Below are positions 6,839 to 10,801 of a stretch of 10,801 nucleotides of DNA, in pieces. The DNA comes from an uncultured Coriobacteriia bacterium (GTDB taxonomy: Bacteria; Actinomycetota; Coriobacteriia; Coriobacteriales; QAMH01): NCBI GenBank assembly GCA_902478425.1, contig CABSKV010000049.1:1-10801 (forward strand). The letters run 5' to 3'. The notes below the pieces were generated by a model. It was not told the origin of the DNA. It made no database searches and saw only the letters and a list, made by a program, of their open reading frames with translations. How positions within the stretch are numbered: position 1 is the stretch's first letter; the number at the start of each line of letters is the position of its first letter. A program made the position numbers and the translations under genes.

Positions 6839-7618
6839 CTACTGCAGGTGATAGCGTCCATCTGTCTCGACGAGCGTAATGGGCACGCCGAACAGGTGGC
6901 GAAGCTTCTGCGTCGTGAGGACCTCTTCCTTGGGGCCATCGGCGACGATGTGCGCGTCCTGCAACATGACCACGCGCTCGAACTCGGGCATGATGTCGCT
7001 CACGTTGTGCGTGATGACGAGGATGGTGTGGCCCGCCTTGGCAAGCGCCGACAGCGACTGGCGCATGTTCCAGGCGCCCTCGGGGTCGAGGCCCAGCGTC
7101 GGCTCGTCGAAGATCAGCAGCGCGGGGCCGTTGATGAGGGCACGGGCGATGAGCGCGCGGCGCGCCTGACCCGTGGAGAGCGTGAGCATGTCGCGCTCGG
7201 ACAACGACGGGATGCCGATCTCGCGAATGGCCTTGCGGGCCTGCTCGACCTGCTCGTCGGATGCGCCGATGTGGAAGGGCACGCCGACGCTGCCGAAGAA
7301 GCCTCCGAGCACGATGTCGAACACCGTGCGGTGCACCATCATGCGCTCCTGCACGTCGGTGGAGACGAGGCCCACGGTCTCGATGAGGGTTTCCTCGGAC
7401 GGGTCGGGCTGGCCCATGAAGAGCACCGGCGGCGTCTCGCGCCACACCGGCTCGATCTCCTTGGTGAGCAGCTTGACGAGCGTCGACTTGCCCGATCCAT
7501 TGGGACCGAGCACGACGATGTGCTCGCCTTGGTTGATGACGAAGTCGTCGACGTCGAGAATCACGCGACCGTCCATCTTTACCTTTGCGTCATGAAGACG
7601 AAGCAGTTCCTGAGTCAT
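6839..7618 (-). CDS. Orphan ABC transporter ATP-binding protein
   Basis: This 259-residue stand-alone ABC ATPase is complete. It has Walker A GPNGSGKST (38-46), a Q-loop glutamine near 90, signature LSTGQ (147-151, Thr replacing the usual Gly), Walker B LLIFDEP (167-173), D-loop GLDP (176-179) and the switch His204 in ITHN. There are no membrane segments, so it would need a separate permease, and none is present in the window. It resembles stand-alone ATPases of the YlmA/ModF kind, but I cannot name a substrate. ATG at 7616-7618 has AAGGAG (7624-7629), which ends one base from the typA stop codon; the genes are 12 bases apart, so translational coupling is likely. The next gene, the M28-like protein, begins 72 bases downstream. 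The 72-base gap has an A/T-rich patch but no promoter I can defend. Possible roles are export or import with an unlinked permease, or a non-transport function. Confidence 0.93.
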   Translation of the reverse strand: MTQELLRLHDAKVKMDGRVILDVDDFVINQGEHIVVLGPNGSGKSTLVKLLTKEIEPVWRETPPVLFMGQPDPSEETLIETVGLVSTDVQERMMVHRTVFDIVLGGFFGSVGVPFHIGASDEQVEQARKAIREIGIPSLSERDMLTLSTGQARRALIARALINGPALLIFDEPTLGLDPEGAWNMRQSLSALAKAGHTILVITHNVSDIMPEFERVVMLQDAHIVADGPKEEVLTTQKLRHLFGVPITLVETDGRYHLQ

Positions 7619-7630
7619 TGTCGCTCCTTA

Positions 7631-9454
7631 CTACTTGCCCAATGCACGGGCGCGTTCCTTCTTTCTTCCAATTTTATCGAGAGTGCGCTTGCGCAGTCGA
7701 ATCGATTTGGGGGTGATTTCGACGAGCTCGTCATCGGCGATGTACTCGAGCGCTTCCTCGAGCGTGAACTTGATCGGCGGCGTGAGCATGATCGCCTTGT
7801 CGGCGGTCGATGCGCGCTGGTTGCCGAGCTGCTTGGTCTTCGAGACGTTCACGTCCATGTCGCCCTCTTTGGCGTTCTCGCCGACGATCATGCCCTCGTA
7901 GCACTCGTCGCCGGGCTCGACGTAGAGCGTGCCGCGCTGCTGCAGCGTGTCGAGCGCGTAGGCGACGGCCTTGTCGGAGTGCATGGCGACCATGGCGCCG
8001 TTCTTGCGGGTGCCGATCTCGCCGCGCATGGGGCCGTACTCGGAGAAGCGATGGCTGAAGATGGCCTCGCCGTGGCTCGCGTTGAGGATCTTCGTGCGCA
8101 GGCCCATGATGCCGCGCGTGGGAATCTTGAAGGAGATGACCGTCTGGTCCTGGTGGGTTGCCATGTTGGTCATCTCGCCACCGGCCATGCCGAAGAGCTC
8201 GATGATCTTGCCGGCGTACTCCTCCGGAGTCTCGACCGAGGCGTCCTCGATGGGCTCCATCCTCACGTCATCGATGGTCTTGTAGAGCACGCGCGGACGG
8301 CCGACCTGGAACTCGTAGCCCTCGCGGCGCATGGTCTCCATGAGCACGGAGAGATGCAGGATACCGCGACCGGCGACCTCGATGCCGCTCTTGTCCTCGA
8401 GCTCCTCGATGCGCATCGAGATGTTGGCCTCGCCCTCGCGCATGAGGCGCTCCTTGAGCTGGCGGCCACCGACGATGTCGCCCTCCTTGCCCACGAGCGG
8501 GCTCGTGGACGCCTCGAAGACGACCGAGAGCGTGGGCTCCTCGACCTCGATGGGCTCCATCTCGACGGGATTCTCGATGTCGGTCACGACATCGCCCACG
8601 TCAGCATCGTCCACGCCGACGATGGCGATGATGTCGCCGGCCTCAGCGCTGTCGGCCTCCTCGCGGCCGAGCGCCTCGAAGGTGTAGAGGTGCTTGATGG
8701 TGGTCTCGTAGCGGGTGTTGCCGTTGTTCTTGATGACGAGCGCCTGCTGGCCGGCGTTAATGGAACCGGAGAACAGGCGGCCCGTGCCGATGCGACCCAC
8801 GTACTCGGAGTGATCGACCGTGCAGATCTGCATGGCGAGCGGACCATCCGGGTCGACGTCGGGCGCGGGAATGTGGTCGAGGATGGCATCGAGCAGCGGC
8901 AACATGTCCATGTTGCCGTCGTCCGGATCGAGGCGTGCGTAGCCGTTCATCGCACTTGCGTAGACCGTCGTGAAGTCAAGCTGCTCGTCGCTTGCGCCCA
9001 GCTCGAGCATGAGCTCGAAGACCTCGTCGAGCACCTCGTCGGGGCGCGCGCCCGGGCGGTCGATCTTGTTGATGACGACGATGGGCACCAAGTCGAGGTT
9101 GAGGGCGTGCTTGAGAACGAAGCGCGTCTGCGGCATGGGGCCCTCGAAAGCGTCGACGAGCAGGAGCACGCCGTCGGCCATCTTGAGCACGCGCTCGACC
9201 TCGCCACCGAAGTCGGCGTGGCCTGGCGTGTCGATGACGTTGATCTTCACATCCTTGTAGCGGATGGAGACGTTCTTGGAGAGGATGGTGATGCCGCGCT
9301 CGCGCTCCTGATCATTGGAGTCCAGGACGCGCTCCTCGACCTGCTGGTTTTCGCGGAAGATGCCGGCGGTCTGCAGGAGGCGATCGACGAGGGTGGTCTT
9401 GCCGTGGTCGACGTGTGCGATGATGGCGATGTTGCGGATATGTTCCTGAAGCAT
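7631..9454 (-). CDS. typA: Ribosome-associated translational GTPase TypA/BipA
   Basis: TypA (BipA) is an EF-G-like GTPase that binds the 70S ribosome and supports large-subunit assembly and stress or low-temperature growth. The 607-residue length is normal. GTPase motifs are all present: G1 AHVDHGKT (13-20), G2 RGIT (53-56), G3 DTPGHADF (75-82), G4 NKID (129-132) and G5 SAMNG shortly after residue 165. Domains II, III and V follow, with a GRGILHLSVLMETMRREGYEFQ-like domain III segment and the BipA-specific C-terminal region (PTRGIMGLR, EYGP, RGTLYVEPGDECYEGMIVGE, a basic tail with RLRKRTLDKIGRKKERARALGK-like content). I chose ATG 9452-9454 (MLQEHIRNIAII) because family members begin there. 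The frame stays open upstream to about 9817, but that part lies in non-coding DNA and overlaps another gene antisense-free on the same strand. The ribosome-binding site is weak. It is probably the first gene of the typA-ABC-M28-purH run. Confidence 0.97.
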   Translation of the reverse strand: MLQEHIRNIAIIAHVDHGKTTLVDRLLQTAGIFRENQQVEERVLDSNDQERERGITILSKNVSIRYKDVKINVIDTPGHADFGGEVERVLKMADGVLLLVDAFEGPMPQTRFVLKHALNLDLVPIVVINKIDRPGARPDEVLDEVFELMLELGASDEQLDFTTVYASAMNGYARLDPDDGNMDMLPLLDAILDHIPAPDVDPDGPLAMQICTVDHSEYVGRIGTGRLFSGSINAGQQALVIKNNGNTRYETTIKHLYTFEALGREEADSAEAGDIIAIVGVDDADVGDVVTDIENPVEMEPIEVEEPTLSVVFEASTSPLVGKEGDIVGGRQLKERLMREGEANISMRIEELEDKSGIEVAGRGILHLSVLMETMRREGYEFQVGRPRVLYKTIDDVRMEPIEDASVETPEEYAGKIIELFGMAGGEMTNMATHQDQTVISFKIPTRGIMGLRTKILNASHGEAIFSHRFSEYGPMRGEIGTRKNGAMVAMHSDKAVAYALDTLQQRGTLYVEPGDECYEGMIVGENAKEGDMDVNVSKTKQLGNQRASTADKAIMLTPPIKFTLEEALEYIADDELVEITPKSIRLRKRTLDKIGRKKERARALGK

Positions 9455-9473
9455 GTGCGTTATCCCGTTGTCA

Positions 9474-9490
9474 GCTGTATTTCGTACAGC
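9474..9490. promoter_or_regulatory. Palindrome GCTGTA-N5-TACAGC upstream of typA
   Basis: Six-base perfect arms (9474-9479 and 9485-9490) around five bases, 20 bases upstream of the typA start. It could be an operator or a short hairpin in the typA leader near the ribosome-binding site. No known operator consensus is recognised, and short palindromes like this also arise by chance. Confidence 0.3.
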
Positions 9491-9567
9491 CTTGCAGGAT
9501 ACCATGCTTGAAGCGCCTGCGCAGTATTTCATTGTGGGAACGGAAGGATGGGGGCGGCGTGGCCAGG

Positions 9568-9600
9568 CCAGACAGTTGCCGCCGGGGCGCTTTTGTCTGG
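9568..9600. repeat. Imperfect inverted repeat CCAGACA / TGTCTGG between the 133-aa gene and typA
   Basis: Seven-base arms at 9568-9574 and 9594-9600 flank a 19-base GC-rich interior, 12 bases past the stop codon of the 133-residue gene. There is no T-run on either strand, so it is not a clear intrinsic terminator, although its position fits a transcript 3' end. Confidence 0.3.
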
Positions 9601-9612
9601 TCCCTCCGTTTC

Positions 9613-10014
9613 CTACCCGAAGAGGAGCTCTTCCTCGCCGGCGGGCATGGGGTCGCTCACCTCGATGAGACCATCCTCGCCGCGCTGGTAGAGCATGAAG
9701 CCGCTCCAGGCGCAGTCCATGCCGCGCTCGCCAAACTCGAAGAGCAGCGCCGGCTGCCCGGCATCGGTCTCGTCTTCCTGCACGAAGCCCTGGGTGAGCA
9801 GCGCATAGCGCGTGCAATCCTTGCCAAACGAGCGCACCTGCTCGCGTGCGGCGCGATAGCAGCCATCGGGCGTGTCGTCCTCAAAGGTCAGGAGCTCGTC
9901 ATCGCAATCCACGGCCAGCATGACCGACACCTCGTCATGGGCATCGAGCATATCGATCGCCGTCTGTATGAGTGCAATCGAAAGCTGGTCGAGCTCAGCC
10001 GATATCTGTGCCAT
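9613..10014 (-). CDS. Hypothetical acidic protein, 133 aa, overlapping the ECF ATPase gene
   Basis: I do not recognise this protein. I chose ATG 10012-10014, with GGAG at 10019-10022 (and GAGGAG a few bases further up), over an in-frame TTG nine codons earlier that lacks support. The product is 133 residues, strongly acidic and soluble, with no signal peptide or membrane segment. Visible landmarks are a helical N-terminus (MAQISAELDQLSIALIQTAI), an acidic turn FEDDTPDG (44-51), CTRYALLTQGFVQED (67-81) and ALLFEFGERGMD (89-100), ending GEEELLFG. The alternating hydrophobic pattern from 67 to 120 suggests beta strands. The start overlaps the end of the preceding ATPase gene by 20 bases, so the two are probably translationally coupled. 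In many ECF loci an ecfT permease gene would follow the ATPase, and this protein is clearly not that. A non-coding shadow is unlikely given the ribosome-binding site, the overlap and the composition. Confidence 0.8.
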   Translation of the reverse strand: MAQISAELDQLSIALIQTAIDMLDAHDEVSVMLAVDCDDELLTFEDDTPDGCYRAAREQVRSFGKDCTRYALLTQGFVQEDETDAGQPALLFEFGERGMDCAWSGFMLYQRGEDGLIEVSDPMPAGEEELLFG

Positions 10015-10801
10015 GTCGCTCCATCTCCTCACGCCGTGCAATCAGCGCCTCGACGAGCTGCGCCTCGCCGAGAATCGGGCCGGGCAAATCGAGCCCGCGC
10101 TCTGCCAATTCTAGGGCAAACTTGGTGGCACGGGGAACGCCGAGGTTGATGCGACGCAATTCGGCGGCGTTTTGCGCCGTGAAGAGCTCGGCAGGAGCTC
10201 CTTGCATGTGCAGCACGCCGTGATCGAGCACGATGATGCGCGAGCAGAGCTCGGCGACGTCATCCATCGAATGCGAGACGAGCACGATGGTGAGCCCCTG
10301 GTCGTTGAGCTCGCGTAGGTAGGCGCGAATCTCGGCGACCGTCGCCGGGTCCATGCCGGCGGCTGGCTCGTCGAGCACGAGCACGCTCGGCTCCATCGCA
10401 AGTATGCCGGCAAGCGCGACACGTCGCTGCTGGCCACCCGATAAGTCGAAAGGGCTGCGGTTGACGATGCTAGCGTAGTCCATGCCCACGCGCTCGAGCG
10501 CCGCGTGCACGCGCCTGTCCACCTCGTCATCGGAAAGCCCCAGATTGCGTGGGCCGAAGGCGACGTCTTCGGCAATCGTGTTAGCGAAGAGCTGTGTCTC
10601 GGGATACTGGAAGGCGAGTCCCACCTTCGTGCGCACGTCACGGCGCAGCGAACGCTCGGCCGTGTCCATGCCATCGACGAGCACGCGTCCGGCAGTGGGG
10701 ACGAGCAGCGCGTTCATGAGCTGGACGAGCGTCGACTTGCCCGAGCCCGTATGCCCGATGACGCCCAGGAACTCCCCGTCCTCGATGACGAGGTCGACGC
10801 C
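9995..10801 (-). CDS. ecfA2: Energy-coupling factor (ECF) transporter ATPase, EcfA-type, 5' end cut by window edge
   Basis: This is one of the paired ATPases that drive ECF importers of vitamins or transition metals, working with EcfT and a substrate-binding S component at the cytoplasmic membrane face. The visible 268 residues lack roughly the first 20-30. Motifs, numbered from the window edge, are Walker A GHTGSGKST (16-24), Q-loop FQYPETQLF (64-72), which is characteristic of EcfA proteins, VAFGPRNLGLS after it, signature LSGGQQRRVALAG, Walker B VLVLDEPAAGMDP and the switch histidine in VSHSMDD. The Walker A form with HTGSGKST favours EcfA2 over EcfA1, but the A1/A2 choice is less certain than the family. 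The stop codon lies inside the start of the 133-residue gene (20-base overlap). EcfT, the partner ATPase and the S component must lie upstream beyond the window or elsewhere, so the substrate cannot be inferred. Confidence 0.92.
   Translation of the reverse strand, partial: GVDLVIEDGEFLGVIGHTGSGKSTLVQLMNALLVPTAGRVLVDGMDTAERSLRRDVRTKVGLAFQYPETQLFANTIAEDVAFGPRNLGLSDDEVDRRVHAALERVGMDYASIVNRSPFDLSGGQQRRVALAGILAMEPSVLVLDEPAAGMDPATVAEIRAYLRELNDQGLTIVLVSHSMDDVAELCSRIIVLDHGVLHMQGAPAELFTAQNAAELRRINLGVPRATKFALELAERGLDLPGPILGEAQLVEALIARREEMERHGTDIG

Noticed and set aside
9455..9817. 121-codon N-terminal extension of typA on the same frame
   Set aside because: It would add an Arg/Ala-rich stretch with no family counterpart and would overlap the 133-aa gene on the same strand. 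TypA proteins begin at MLQEHIRN-like sequence, so ATG 9454 is preferred.

Overview
The window is about 10.8 kb of GC-rich bacterial DNA with strong G/C preference at third codon positions. Every gene I can support lies on the minus strand, so the transcriptional order runs from high to low coordinates. The gene set and protein style (canonical PurH and TypA, an ECF-transporter ATPase, a very long acidic M28-family membrane protein) suggest a high-GC Gram-positive bacterium. A member of the Coriobacteriia (gut actinobacteria) is my best guess, but this is an impression rather than a demonstrated placement. I see no phage, transposon, CRISPR, tRNA or rRNA gene.

Layout in transcription order. 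(1) 10801-9995: the ATPase of an energy-coupling-factor vitamin/metal importer, cut by the window edge. Its end overlaps a 133-residue acidic protein of unknown function (10014-9613). (2) After a 158-base gap with two small inverted repeats comes a compact run of four genes in one reading frame: typA/bipA (ribosome-associated GTPase, 9454-7631), an orphan ABC ATPase 12 bases later (7618-6839), an 1117-residue M28 peptidase-like membrane protein (6766-3413), and purH (last two steps of IMP synthesis, 3382-1781). The short spacings suggest one operon. (3) Past purH lie two related hairpins, each ending in a T-run on the transcribed strand. The first is a strong intrinsic terminator. The second abuts the ribosome-binding site of the next gene, and the two can exchange arms to form a third, mutually exclusive stem. 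(4) A 214-residue protein of uncertain function (1641-997) follows. (5) A 186-base leader holds an AT-rich palindrome and a 112-base nested inverted repeat, and precedes a UPF0210/DUF711 gene (810-1) that runs off the window.

Most genes are housekeeping. The parts worth a second look are three. The M28-like protein has its fold split by two membrane hairpins and about 700 disordered acidic residues, and appears to lack the catalytic Glu-Glu pair. The post-purH region has a terminator/antiterminator-like architecture. The UPF0210 gene has a structured leader. No stretch over 300 bases lacks a gene. Very long open frames on the plus strand (1775-4873, 4964-6799, 6800-9511) are codon-aligned antisense shadows of these genes and are not annotated.
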